Source: Lachnospiraceae bacterium
Lineage (GTDB): Bacteria > Bacillota > Clostridia > Lachnospirales > Lachnospiraceae
Direction: 5' to 3'
Assembly (NCBI GenBank): GCA_028689715.1
Contig: JAQVCQ010000002.1
Coordinates: 1 to 64,000, forward strand
Length of the DNA: 64,000 nt
Positions 24,384-33,926 of this stretch are shown piece after piece. How positions within the stretch are numbered: the stretch's first letter is position 1; each line of letters opens with the position of its first letter. Made by a program: the position numbers and the translations under genes. Under the pieces are notes generated by a model. The model was not told the DNA's origin and made no database searches. It was given only the letters and a program-made list of their open reading frames with translations.

Positions 24384-27300
24384 ATGGAAAAGAAAGTCAC
24401 TGTAGGAGGAGTATTAAATACATCGATTAACTTTGCGATGCAGCAAAATTATGTACCAATTATACGAAACCTAATTGTAAATAATGAATCAGAGGAAAAT
24501 TTGAAGAATCTGACATTGAGAATTTCCTTTGAACCGGGTTTTGCAAGAGAGTTTTCCTATGAGATAGAGGAACTGGCAGCAGGCAGTTCTTTTGAAATTT
24601 CGCCGGTAAGAATTCAGCTATCTACGGAATTTTTGTTCTCATTGACAGAGAAAATGGTTGGTACCATTATTATTGACTTAATTGAAGAGGATAAGGACAT
24701 TTATAATTTCACCAATGAGATTGAATTGCTGGCCTATGATGAGTGGAGCGGTCTGCTTATCATGCCGGAAATTATTACAGCCTTTGTAACGCCTAATCAC
24801 CCAAAGGTCACAGCTATTCTTAGCCGGGCATCAAAATTTTTAAATGAATGGATGGGACAGCCATCATTTACAGGGTATCAGACGAGAAATCCGAATAATG
24901 TAAAGTTTCAGATGGCAGCCATTTATGCAGCACTGCATGCTGAGAATATTATTTATAATAATCCACCGGCTAGTTATGAAATTGTTGGACAGCGAGTGCG
25001 TATGCCACATATGGTTGTTGAACAGAAACAGGGAACGTGTCTGGATTTATCTATACTTTATGCAGCCTGTCTGGAAGCAGCAGGACTGTTCCCATTGATT
25101 ATTTTTATGAAGGGCCATGCCTATTCAGGTTGTTGGTTAGAAGAAGAAACTTTTGCGGATTGTGCTGTGGATGATGTGTCTGCACTGGAAAAGAGAATTG
25201 TGCCGGGAGCAGAGGAACTGTTGCTGGTTGAATGTACGGATTATGTTCAAGGGGGGAATGTAGACTTTGAAAAGGCTTTAAAACATGGAAAGGACCATTT
25301 AAATCAGCCAGGTCTTTTCGACTATGTTATTGACGTGCAGAGGTCAAGAGGCAGTGGTATCCGGCCGATTCCTATTAAATTACCTCGGACAGAAAGTTTT
25401 CAGGAAAATGTAGAGGAAGAGAATGGGGAGACAGTTGTTTTTGCACCAAAAGAAATGGACAGATCCATGCTCGGAAAATTGGCAGAAGATAATAGGCCGC
25501 TTACAAAACAAAAAATATGGGAGCGAAGACTCCTGGATTTCAGTTTGAGAAACACTCTGCTGAATTTTCGTGTGACTAAAAATGCAATACAGATTATGAC
25601 AGCCGATTTGGGGGAATTAGAGGATAGATTATCTGACGGAAAAGACTTTAGAGTTATGGAAGTGCCGTCAGAATGGACAATGTCTCCGAGAGATGCAAAA
25701 ATGTTTGAAATTGAAACGGAAAAAGATTTGATTCAGACAATTGCCACTATGGAGTTTAAAAGCCAGAGGATTCGTACATTTCTTCCAAGTGATATTTTAG
25801 AGAAAAACCTTAAAAATCTGCACCGTGCGGCTAAAGTCAGCATGGAAGAAAATGGAACAAATACATTGTTTCTGGCACTCGGTTTTCTGAGATGGTTTGA
25901 GAGTGATTTGTCGGAAAAAGCAAGATATGCGCCAATTATTCTTATACCTGTGGATTTGGTGAGAAATAGTCGGAATAAAGGTTTTGTTATTCGAAGCAGA
26001 CAAGAAGAAGCCCAGATTAATATTACCTTGTTGGAATATTTGCGGCAAGATTATGGTATTAAAATCGGTGGCTTAGACCCATTGCCGTTGGATGAACATG
26101 GAACGGATTTGCCTTTGGTTTTTAATACTATGCGACAGGCAATTATGGGGAAAAAACGATGGAACATTGAAAATATGGCATTTCTGGGACTTTTTTCGTT
26201 TGGTCAGTTTGTTATGTGGAATGATATCAGAAATCGTTCAGAAGATTTGGAAAAGAACAAAGTAGTTGCCAGCCTGATTGAAGGAAGAATGACCTGGCAG
26301 CCGGAGGATGTTGGAATATCGACAGATATGCTGGATGCGAAGGTTGAGCCAGATAAAATGGCAATTCCTGTCAGTGCTGATTCATCTCAGATGGTAGCTA
26401 TTGCTGCCGCGGCAGCCGGGGAAAGTTTTGTATTGCATGGACCGCCTGGAACAGGAAAGTCCCAGACGATTACAAATATGATTGCGAATACATTATATCA
26501 AGGCAAATCCGTCTTATTTGTGGCTGAGAAAATGGCAGCTTTAAATGTTGTACAAAAAAGACTTGCAGATATTGGTCTGGATTCATTTTGCCTTGAACTC
26601 CATTCAAATAAAACAAATAAGACAGCAGTTCTGGGACAGCTTAATCAGGCACTGGAAATTGGAAGAATTAAGCCACCGGAAGCCTATAAAGCGACCGCGG
26701 ATTATTTGCATCATATGCGGCAGGAATTGAATTACATTATAGAGGCCATACACTGTAAGCGGGAATATGGCTGTTCTTTATATGAGGCTGTTGAAATATT
26801 TGAACAGACGAAAAGTGAAAAAGATAAGATAGATTTTTCCGGAGTGAATGTTCAATCTGTAAGTGGTAGTGAAATAGACGGTTGGAGTGAATTGATTCGT
26901 CAATATACGGTTGTTATTGAAGAAATAGGTTTATATGAAAATCACCCATTAAAGGGTTATAAAGGAACTGTTTATTCCATGGAATTGCGAAATCAGTTCG
27001 AGAATGATTTGAAGGCGGTGTTTCAACAATGCGATTCAACAGAGGAAATAGTTCGGGAACTTTTGACATGGAGTGGCCTGGAGCAGACTGAGGATAAGCC
27101 ATCGGTTATTCAACTGATGAATTTTATAGAGGCGGCATTAAATCCAATAATGACATTGACATCCTTTGTACAAACACCTAATTTTGGTGGCGTAAAGATG
27201 CAGCTGGATTTGCTTGCCCAGGTGGGGAAAGAATATAATGAGTTGTCTGGTAAGCTTTTACAGAACTTTCAGGATTCGGTATTTTCTTATAATGTTGATG

Positions 27301-30164
27301 ATGCTTTGACACGTTGGAATAGTGCGTCTGCAACTTGGTTTTTCCCGAAGATGCTCAAGCAGAATAGTCTTGTAAAAGAATTAAAGGCTTTTTCCAAGAA
27401 TCCAAGCGAGATTACAAAAGAGTCTATTCAAAGTTATTATGAGGAACTTAGGAAACTGTCAGAAAAGAAAAAACAAATTGAAATGACATCACCTGAGCTG
27501 GCTGGCTTTACAAACGGAATATATATGGGGCTTCAGACAGATTGGAATCAGCTGAATGCCGCAATAGAAAAATCGGTTACAGTTCGAGAGGCAGTCAGGG
27601 CATTTCCTGAAAGTAAGAGGGAAAATCTGATTCATCTCGCAGATAATCCTTCAGAAGGGGAAAAACTCAGAGGACAGGTGGAGAAGCTTCAGCTTTTTAT
27701 ACAGTCGGCAGACAAACTTACAAATCAGTATTCTGTCGATATGAAGGATGCTGAAAACAGCCAGAACTGGATTATGGAAGTAAAGAATTTATGCGAGAAA
27801 TATCGGGATAATATCTCTGAACTAAAGTCATGGGTTGATTTTAATATCAAAGATAAAGAACTTAGAGAAAAAGGTCTGGCCGTTGTGTCTGAAGCCTATA
27901 AACAGAATAAAGTTGATAAAGGAAATATCAAGGATGCATTTAGGTGTAATTTGTTCTACCGGTTATCACTTCAGACCATTTCTTCAGACTCCAGACTGGC
28001 AGATTTCAGAGGCAGACAGTATGAAGATATGATTCTGAAATATAAAGAAACTATTGATAAATTCCAGAAAATGACGATTCAGGAACTTGTGTCAAAATTA
28101 TCTGAGAAAGTTCCGGCAAATGGCGGAGACGGTGCGGCATCTTCTGAACTGGGAATTTTAAAACGAGCGATTAAAAGCAATGGCCGTATGATGCCAATTC
28201 GAAAGCTGTTTGACCAGATTCCGACATTGCTCCGACGGATTTGTCCATGTATGCTTATGAGTCCGATTTCTGTGGCACAATACATAGACCCTGCTTTTCC
28301 GAAATTCGACCTGGTCATTTTTGATGAGGCATCCCAGCTTCCGACAAGTGAGGCAGTTGGAACAATCGCGAGAGGAGAAAATGTTATTGTTGTTGGTGAC
28401 CCTAAACAGCTGCCGCCGACCAGTTTCTTTACTTCAAATCGTGTAGACGAGGAAAATAGTGAGAAAGAGGACCTTGAAAGTCTTTTAGATGACTGTCTTG
28501 CAATATCCATGCCGCAGGAACATTTGAAATGGCATTACAGGTCAAGACATGAGAGCCTGATTGCATACAGCAATGTGAAATATTATGACAATAAACTCTA
28601 TACATTCCCATCGCCAAATGATCTGGTTTCAGAAGTCAAGATGGTGCATTTGGATGGCTACTATGATAAAGGAAAAACAAAGCAAAATCTGGCAGAAGCA
28701 AAGGCTGTTGTGTCAGAAATTGTACGCAGGTTACGGGATGAACGCCTTCGCAATGATAGTATAGGCGTCGTTACATTTAGTTCCGTTCAGCAGAATTTGA
28801 TTGAAGATTTACTGTTGGATGAATTTTCCAAGCATCCTGAGCTGGAGGAAATTGATAATAAATCAAAAGAGCCTGTATTTATTAAAAATCTGGAAAATGT
28901 TCAGGGTGATGAACGGGATATTATACTCTTCTCTATTGGGTACGGCCCGGATAAAGAGGGTAAAGTATCTATGAACTTTGGACCATTGAACAGAGATGGG
29001 GGATGGCGTAGATTAAATGTTGCCATATCCAGAGCGAGAAAGAGCATGATAGTATATGCTGTTATTAAACCGGAGCAGATTGACCTTTCAAGAACCCGGT
29101 CCGAGGGTGTTGCAGGATTAAAAGGATTTTTGGAATTTGCAGAGCGCGGTAAATATGTTTTGGCAGTACGCAGTAAATCTGCTTCAACCCATGTGGATAC
29201 GATGATTAATGAAATTGCTGAGGCAATAGAGAAAATGGGCTATAAGGTTAAATGCAATATTGGCTGTTCTGAATATAAGATGGATATTGGAGTTATCCAT
29301 CCGAACAAAGAGAATACATATCTGTTAGGTATACTGATGGACGGTGAAAATTGCAGAGAAGCTGCAACTTCCAAGGATCGCTTCATGCTTCAGCCGAATG
29401 TATTAACAGGCCTGGGCTGGAAAATTATGCGTGTATGGATGTTAGAATGGCTGGATAATCAGGCGCATGTTGAGAAAGAAATTGAAAAGGCGATTAAAGA
29501 AGCTATTGAAAATGATGCGGTAGAGAAGGAGGCGATAGACGAATCTAATAATCAAACTCAGCATTTAGAGTTTGAAAAAATGGATGTGAGCGAAATCTCG
29601 GATTCCTTAAAACAACCTTATCAATCGGTGGAAATATCACAAATTGGAATGGCTGAGGCATTTTATGGTGTAGACCAAAAGACAAGAATCAGGGATAAAG
29701 CCAAAGAAATTCTTGAAAAAGAGGCTCCGATCAGCCATAAGTTATTAATGCGAAAAGTATTGTCATGCTGGAATATTTCACGGTCAGGCAGTCGGGTAGA
29801 AGGTGTTTTTCTGGGGGCTCTTGATGGTGTGGCAAAACAGAGTATCAAAGAAGGGGAAACACTGTTTTATTGGAAGCCAAGCCAGATTCCTATGGATTAT
29901 AAAGGTTATCGAGTAGAAGACCAGTTTGGGGAAAAGAGAAGTATGGAAGATGTATCTTCTTATGAGATTTTAAATGCTATTTTAGAAGTTTTGACCGAGC
30001 AAATCAGTTTGTCTCAAAAGGATTTAGTACGTGAGACTGCAAAGAAATTTGGCTTCTCACGAATGGGAAATGTTATAGAAACGGCAGTTAATGGAGCCAT
30101 CAATCTGGGATTAGAAAAAGAAAAAATTTCCTTGGCGGAAAATGGTAATGTAATAATAAGATAG
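24384..30164 (+). CDS. Giant helicase-nuclease with transglutaminase-like domain (DUF4011/DUF3320, Hhe-like)
   Basis: A 1926-residue protein starting MEKKVTVGGVLNTSINFAMQ. In order: an N-terminal beta-rich region (about 15-110); a transglutaminase-like domain with likely triad C219 (QGTCLDLS), H245 (KGHAYSG) and D259; a DUF4011-like segment (LLDFSLRNTLLNFRV); an SF1 helicase with Walker A GPPGTGKS at 686-693, a long helical insert, Walker B DEASQ at about 1314-1318, WHYRSRHESLIAYSN and LNVAISRARKSMIVYAV; a restriction-endonuclease-like module (about 1600-1700) with D1634 in YKMDIGV; and a C-terminal DUF3320. This matches the architecture reported as the one-gene Hhe antiphage system (DUF4011-helicase-Vsr). 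It lies behind a c-di-GMP riboswitch and beside cas genes. Defence role is inferred from family and place. Confidence 0.85.
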   Translation: MEKKVTVGGVLNTSINFAMQQNYVPIIRNLIVNNESEENLKNLTLRISFEPGFAREFSYEIEELAAGSSFEISPVRIQLSTEFLFSLTEKMVGTIIIDLIEEDKDIYNFTNEIELLAYDEWSGLLIMPEIITAFVTPNHPKVTAILSRASKFLNEWMGQPSFTGYQTRNPNNVKFQMAAIYAALHAENIIYNNPPASYEIVGQRVRMPHMVVEQKQGTCLDLSILYAACLEAAGLFPLIIFMKGHAYSGCWLEEETFADCAVDDVSALEKRIVPGAEELLLVECTDYVQGGNVDFEKALKHGKDHLNQPGLFDYVIDVQRSRGSGIRPIPIKLPRTESFQENVEEENGETVVFAPKEMDRSMLGKLAEDNRPLTKQKIWERRLLDFSLRNTLLNFRVTKNAIQIMTADLGELEDRLSDGKDFRVMEVPSEWTMSPRDAKMFEIETEKDLIQTIATMEFKSQRIRTFLPSDILEKNLKNLHRAAKVSMEENGTNTLFLALGFLRWFESDLSEKARYAPIILIPVDLVRNSRNKGFVIRSRQEEAQINITLLEYLRQDYGIKIGGLDPLPLDEHGTDLPLVFNTMRQAIMGKKRWNIENMAFLGLFSFGQFVMWNDIRNRSEDLEKNKVVASLIEGRMTWQPEDVGISTDMLDAKVEPDKMAIPVSADSSQMVAIAAAAAGESFVLHGPPGTGKSQTITNMIANTLYQGKSVLFVAEKMAALNVVQKRLADIGLDSFCLELHSNKTNKTAVLGQLNQALEIGRIKPPEAYKATADYLHHMRQELNYIIEAIHCKREYGCSLYEAVEIFEQTKSEKDKIDFSGVNVQSVSGSEIDGWSELIRQYTVVIEEIGLYENHPLKGYKGTVYSMELRNQFENDLKAVFQQCDSTEEIVRELLTWSGLEQTEDKPSVIQLMNFIEAALNPIMTLTSFVQTPNFGGVKMQLDLLAQVGKEYNELSGKLLQNFQDSVFSYNVDDALTRWNSASATWFFPKMLKQNSLVKELKAFSKNPSEITKESIQSYYEELRKLSEKKKQIEMTSPELAGFTNGIYMGLQTDWNQLNAAIEKSVTVREAVRAFPESKRENLIHLADNPSEGEKLRGQVEKLQLFIQSADKLTNQYSVDMKDAENSQNWIMEVKNLCEKYRDNISELKSWVDFNIKDKELREKGLAVVSEAYKQNKVDKGNIKDAFRCNLFYRLSLQTISSDSRLADFRGRQYEDMILKYKETIDKFQKMTIQELVSKLSEKVPANGGDGAASSELGILKRAIKSNGRMMPIRKLFDQIPTLLRRICPCMLMSPISVAQYIDPAFPKFDLVIFDEASQLPTSEAVGTIARGENVIVVGDPKQLPPTSFFTSNRVDEENSEKEDLESLLDDCLAISMPQEHLKWHYRSRHESLIAYSNVKYYDNKLYTFPSPNDLVSEVKMVHLDGYYDKGKTKQNLAEAKAVVSEIVRRLRDERLRNDSIGVVTFSSVQQNLIEDLLLDEFSKHPELEEIDNKSKEPVFIKNLENVQGDERDIILFSIGYGPDKEGKVSMNFGPLNRDGGWRRLNVAISRARKSMIVYAVIKPEQIDLSRTRSEGVAGLKGFLEFAERGKYVLAVRSKSASTHVDTMINEIAEAIEKMGYKVKCNIGCSEYKMDIGVIHPNKENTYLLGILMDGENCREAATSKDRFMLQPNVLTGLGWKIMRVWMLEWLDNQAHVEKEIEKAIKEAIENDAVEKEAIDESNNQTQHLEFEKMDVSEISDSLKQPYQSVEISQIGMAEAFYGVDQKTRIRDKAKEILEKEAPISHKLLMRKVLSCWNISRSGSRVEGVFLGALDGVAKQSIKEGETLFYWKPSQIPMDYKGYRVEDQFGEKRSMEDVSSYEILNAILEVLTEQISLSQKDLVRETAKKFGFSRMGNVIETAVNGAINLGLEKEKISLAENGNVIIR

Positions 30165-30177
30165 AAAATTTAGAGTG

Positions 30178-30206
30178 AAAGGCATCGGAAATATTCGATG
30201 CCTTTT
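30178..30206 (+). terminator. Intrinsic terminator
   Basis: AAAGGCATCG and CGATGCCTTT form a perfect 10-bp stem with an 8-base loop, ending TTTT, 13 bases after the helicase stop codon. Confidence 0.9.
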
Positions 30207-30318
30207 CCACATAACTATGATGAATTTAAGGCGGAACATATATGTCGGGTAACAGAAAGTACCGTGCTGGTGTGAACACTTTAGTATTTAACTCCTATTG
30301 TATACACAAAATAGAAAA

Positions 30319-30367
30319 TTGACAGATATTGGAAATTGGAATATACTATTAGTAATTAGTCCTAATA
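30319..30367 (+). promoter_or_regulatory. katA promoter with palindromic operator
   Basis: TTGACA (30319-30324), 17-base spacer, TATACT (30342-30347). A palindrome with TATTAG (30347-30352) and CTAATA (30362-30367) arms overlaps the expected transcription start, where a repressor would block initiation. Its A/T-rich symmetric form and the PerR-like gene downstream make it a likely PerR box, although it departs from the TTATAATNATTATAA consensus. A hairpin AGGTTTC/GAAACCT lies further down the leader near 30418. Confidence 0.65.
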
Positions 30368-30508
30368 ACAGATTGCAACTTCCTTTCCCTAGGGTCAGGT
30401 GAATCACCCGTTCATTAGGTTTCAGGCGAAACCTTAGCATTTGACTTGAGAATGTTAATGCCACAGAGGTATGGACATAGATACCCAAAGGAAAGGAAGG
30501 TATGATAT

Positions 30509-32023
30509 ATGAGTGACCACAAAAAATTAACCAATGAAGTTGGGGCACCGATTGCCGATAATGAGAATTCGATTACAGCGGGAGCACGTGGACCAGTCGT
30601 TATGCAGGATGTGTGGCTGATGGAGAAGATGGCCCATTTTAATCGTGAAGTTATTCCGGAACGGCGTATGCATGCAAAGGGCTGGGGGGCTCACGGCACA
30701 TTTACAGTGACGAAGGACATTTCCAGGTATACAAAAGCAAAAGTTTTACAGCCGGGTGCCGTTACAGAGACTTTCACACGATTTTCAACAGTGGCAGGAG
30801 AACGTGGGGCTGCTGATTGTGAGAGGGATATCCGTGGTGTTGCAACAAAGTTTTATACAGAAGAGGGCAACTGGGATTTGGTAGGAAATAATACACCAAC
30901 CTTTTTTATTCGTGATGTTCATAATTTCTCTGATTTGAATCGTGCTGTAAAGCGTGACCCGAGAACAGGACGTCGTTCGGCACAGAATAACTGGGATTTC
31001 TGGACAATGCTGCCGGAATGCTTTCATCAGATTACAGTTGTCATGTCGGACCGTGGAATCCCTGCATCCTTTAGAAACATGCACTTTTTCGGAGAGCATA
31101 CATTCTCATTGTATAATTCAGATAATGAGAGAGTATGGTGTAAGTTCCATTTTAAAACACAGCAGGGAATTAAGAACTTAAGTAATGAAGAGGCGACGAA
31201 GATTAATGGTATGGATAGAGAATATCATGGAAAAGACCTTTTCGATGCTATTGAAAAAGGAGATTTTCCAAAATGGACCGTGTATATTCAGGTTATGACG
31301 GAAGAACAGGCAAAAAATCATTATGAGAATCCTTTTGATATTACAAAAATCTGGCGTCATGCAGAGTACCCGTTAATTGAGGTTGGTGAATTGGAGTTAA
31401 ATCGTAATCCGGACAATTATTTTGCGGAAGTTGAGCAGGCGGCATTTACGCCAGCCCATGTCGTTCCGGGAATTGGCTTTTCACCGGACAAGTTTCTTCA
31501 GGGAAGACTTTTTGCCTATGGAGATGCACAGCGGTACAGACTTGGTGTCAATCACAATCTTATCCCGGTAAATCGTGCAAAATGTGAAGTGAATGAGTAT
31601 CATAGGGATGGAGCCATGCGTGTAGATGGAAACTGCGGTGCAACACCGGCCTATTCACCAAACAGTGCCGGAGCTTGGACCGCCCAGCCGGAAGTTATGG
31701 AACCACCGCTGGATATAACCGGAGCTGTGTGGACCTATGACCCTAAGGATGACCCAACGGATGATTGTTTCCGTGCAGGCGGCGATTTATGGCGTGTGCT
31801 TGAAGAAGACAAGAAAGAAATCCTGATTCAAAATACGGCAGGTGATATTGCATCCTGTACAGAGAATATAAAGTATCGTCATGCTGCCCACTGTTATTTG
31901 GCGGATAAGGCATATGGCGAGCGGTTTACGAAAGCAGCAGGACTTGATCTCGATAAAGTCGTAGCACTTTCAAAATTAAATCATGCAGAATTGATTTCTG
32001 CCACACTGTCTGATAAAATGTAA
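30509..32023 (+). CDS. katA: Monofunctional haem catalase
   Basis: A 504-residue protein starting [20 protein letters not shown], typical length for a small-subunit catalase. Catalytic H55 lies in [14 protein letters not shown], the distal Asn in [11 protein letters not shown] (about 127), and haem-ligand Y337 in [14 protein letters not shown]. It breaks hydrogen peroxide into water and oxygen in the cytoplasm. A catalase is not universal in anaerobic gut Firmicutes, so it hints at oxygen exposure tolerance. It is co-transcribed with a PerR-type regulator 27 bases downstream and has its own promoter with an operator-like palindrome. Confidence 0.97.
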   Translation: MSDHKKLTNEVGAPIADNENSITAGARGPVVMQDVWLMEKMAHFNREVIPERRMHAKGWGAHGTFTVTKDISRYTKAKVLQPGAVTETFTRFSTVAGERGAADCERDIRGVATKFYTEEGNWDLVGNNTPTFFIRDVHNFSDLNRAVKRDPRTGRRSAQNNWDFWTMLPECFHQITVVMSDRGIPASFRNMHFFGEHTFSLYNSDNERVWCKFHFKTQQGIKNLSNEEATKINGMDREYHGKDLFDAIEKGDFPKWTVYIQVMTEEQAKNHYENPFDITKIWRHAEYPLIEVGELELNRNPDNYFAEVEQAAFTPAHVVPGIGFSPDKFLQGRLFAYGDAQRYRLGVNHNLIPVNRAKCEVNEYHRDGAMRVDGNCGATPAYSPNSAGAWTAQPEVMEPPLDITGAVWTYDPKDDPTDDCFRAGGDLWRVLEEDKKEILIQNTAGDIASCTENIKYRHAAHCYLADKAYGERFTKAAGLDLDKVVALSKLNHAELISATLSDKM

Positions 32024-32050
32024 TACATCGAAAAACAGAGGTGTATTCAA

Positions 32051-32440
32051 GTGAAACAAGTGCGTAATACGAAACAGAGGCAGATTGTATTGAACGTTGT
32101 GCAGGAACATCATGACCATCCGACGGCAGAACAGATTTTTATAGATGTCCGGGAAAAGGACGAAAAAATCAGTCGGGGAACGGTGTATCGTAATTTGCAT
32201 CATCTTGCTCAGAAAAATGAAATTCTCCATGTAAGGATTCCCGGGGCAGACCGGTATGACTGGCGTATTGATTTGCATTATCATTTAGTCTGTACAAAAT
32301 GTGGAGAAGTGTCTGATTTGGCACTGCCCTATAATCCTTCATTAGATGATAAAGTTGAAGAGGCCACCGGATATAAGGTGGAACGTCATCGCACCATTTT
32401 TGAAGGAATTTGTCCGGCATGTCAGGATAAGATGGATTAA
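32051..32440 (+). CDS. perR: Peroxide-responsive Fur-family repressor (PerR-like)
   Basis: A 129-residue protein starting at GTG 32051 (MKQVRNTKQRQIVLNVVQEH). It has the Fur winged helix (HPTAEQIFIDVREK...ISRGTVYRNLHHLAQ) and the metal sites: HYHLVCTKCGEV (H-x-H with C-x-x-C) and GICPACQ for structural zinc. PerR and Fur are hard to separate by sequence; the catalase gene immediately upstream and the short length favour PerR, which loses DNA binding when peroxide oxidises its iron-ligating histidines. It probably represses the katA promoter and so itself. A strong terminator follows. Confidence 0.85.
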   Translation: MKQVRNTKQRQIVLNVVQEHHDHPTAEQIFIDVREKDEKISRGTVYRNLHHLAQKNEILHVRIPGADRYDWRIDLHYHLVCTKCGEVSDLALPYNPSLDDKVEEATGYKVERHRTIFEGICPACQDKMD

Positions 32441-32444
32441 AAGT

Positions 32445-32473
32445 AAAGGGGTTGTTTAAACAGCCCCTTTTTT
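32445..32473 (+). terminator. Intrinsic terminator
   Basis: AAAGGGGTTGTTT pairs with AAACAGCCCCTTT and ends in a T run, five bases after the perR stop codon. Confidence 0.88.
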
Positions 32474-32544
32474 GTGTCGAAAATTAAAGAAAAACCGTTC
32501 TGCATATTGCACCTTGGAGACAAAAGGAATAAAATAAATATAGT

Positions 32545-32630
32545 ATGTCCACTAAATGGACATTGGGCGCTGACTTTGAAGGTCGAACGAGGTTCACAGG
32601 GGACTCTGCGGCAGCTCACAAGAGGGGATG
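32545..32630 (+). promoter_or_regulatory. Structured leader of NCS1 permease gene, possible unknown riboswitch
   Basis: A hairpin ATGTCCA-CTAAA-TGGACAT (32545-32563) is followed by a possible three-way junction: GCTG (32569) with CAGC (32612), an arm GACTT-TGA-AGGTC (32572-32584) and an arm GAAC-GAG-GTTC (32585-32595), then GGGGACTCTGCGG. The segment ends right before the ribosome site of a nucleobase-type permease. It fits none of the purine, preQ1, TPP or ykkC consensus sequences I know. The fold is drawn by eye and not proven. Confidence 0.4.
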
Positions 32631-32636
32631 GACTTT

Positions 32637-33926
32637 ATGGAAGAGACATCTGAATTTCAAATTAAATCAGAAGAACGGCAGCGATGGAGTTCGATTGCTC
32701 TGGTATGGAGCGGCTCGGTCATCAGTGTTCCGGCATTGATGGTTGGTGGCATTTTGGGCGGCGGTCTGCCATTGAATATATGTGTGATTGGTATTTTTAT
32801 AGGATACTGTATTGTTTGTAGCTATATGAGCCTGATAGGTATGCAGGGGTGCGACACAGGTCTGCCGACAGCGGTACTTGCGGCAGGCGCCTTAGGAGAA
32901 AAGGGTGGACGCTATGTAATCAGTTTCATTCTTGCGGTTGCCTGTATTGGCTGGTTTGGAATACAGGCCGGTGTCTGTGGGACTTCCTTTGCGGCTATGT
33001 TTGGTAATCTTACAGGAATTGTGATACCCGTTTGGCTTTCTTCAATAATATGGGGAATTATTATGCTGCTCAGTGCATGCTTCCGGTTTGATGGACTCAA
33101 ACGGTTGAATCGAATTGCCGTGCCATTACTTGCAATTGTGTGTTTGTACACACTTATCAAATCCCTTGGAAATGGTGGCATGGAAGTGCTTCACAATTAT
33201 ATCCCGACGGGGACTATTACCATGGTTGATGCGATTAGTATGACTGTGGGCCATTTTGCTTTGGCGGGAGCTATTTCCAGCGATTATTGCCGATTTGCAA
33301 GGAAACGGACGGATGTTATAAAATCCTCCTTCATTGGTGTAATACCTGCAGGACTTATGATATTGCTTGTGGGGGCAGTATTGTCCATCACGATGGGAAC
33401 TTATAATATCAGTGAGATTTTAATATCGTCAGGATTGCCATGGCTTGCATTAGTAGCTTTAGTTGTGACATCCTGGACAACGAATGTGGCAAATGCCTAT
33501 TCCGGGGGCCTGTCCCTGGCAGTTTTGCTGAACAAGGACGAAGAAAAGAGCCGGGGGACGACTGGGATTGCAGGCATCCTTGGAACTGTTCTTGCAGCAC
33601 TGGGAATCTTAACGGGATTACGGACTTTTTTATCCCTGTTGACAGCTTTAGTTCCGCCATTGGTTGGACCTATGATTGCGGATTATTGGATAATTAATAA
33701 AGGCAGGATGAGCCGGTTTAAGAGTCGGCCCGGATTTTATATACCGGGGATGCTTGCTTTTATAACAGGGGCTTTAACGGCTTGTGTTACGGGAGGAATT
33801 TTTTCAAAAATATCCTTTCTTTCATTTTTAGACAGGCCCTTTTTCATCGGACCGATTAATGGAATTGTTGTAGCTATGGTGGTTTATATGGTTATGTCTT
33901 TAATATACAAAGGAGACCGGAAATGA
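32637..33926 (+). CDS. NCS1-family permease (cytosine/purine type)
   Basis: A 429-residue protein starting MEETSEFQIKSEERQRWSSI. I chose the ATG at 32637 because AGAGGGGA stands at proper distance; an ATG at 32628 overlaps the ribosome site. About twelve membrane helices are visible. The opening GSVISVPALMVGGILGGGLP, GMQGCDTGLPTAVLAAGALG and SWTTNVANAYSGGLSLAV are typical of the CodB/cytosine permease branch of nucleobase:cation symporters. It overlaps the next gene by four bases. There is no cytosine deaminase gene nearby. Substrate is probably a pyrimidine, purine or related base. Confidence 0.85.
   Translation: MEETSEFQIKSEERQRWSSIALVWSGSVISVPALMVGGILGGGLPLNICVIGIFIGYCIVCSYMSLIGMQGCDTGLPTAVLAAGALGEKGGRYVISFILAVACIGWFGIQAGVCGTSFAAMFGNLTGIVIPVWLSSIIWGIIMLLSACFRFDGLKRLNRIAVPLLAIVCLYTLIKSLGNGGMEVLHNYIPTGTITMVDAISMTVGHFALAGAISSDYCRFARKRTDVIKSSFIGVIPAGLMILLVGAVLSITMGTYNISEILISSGLPWLALVALVVTSWTTNVANAYSGGLSLAVLLNKDEEKSRGTTGIAGILGTVLAALGILTGLRTFLSLLTALVPPLVGPMIADYWIINKGRMSRFKSRPGFYIPGMLAFITGALTACVTGGIFSKISFLSFLDRPFFIGPINGIVVAMVVYMVMSLIYKGDRK

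Noticed and set aside
32545..32630. ykkC/guanidine, purine, preQ1 or TPP riboswitch before the permease
   Set aside because: None of the conserved core sequences of these classes could be placed on the segment.
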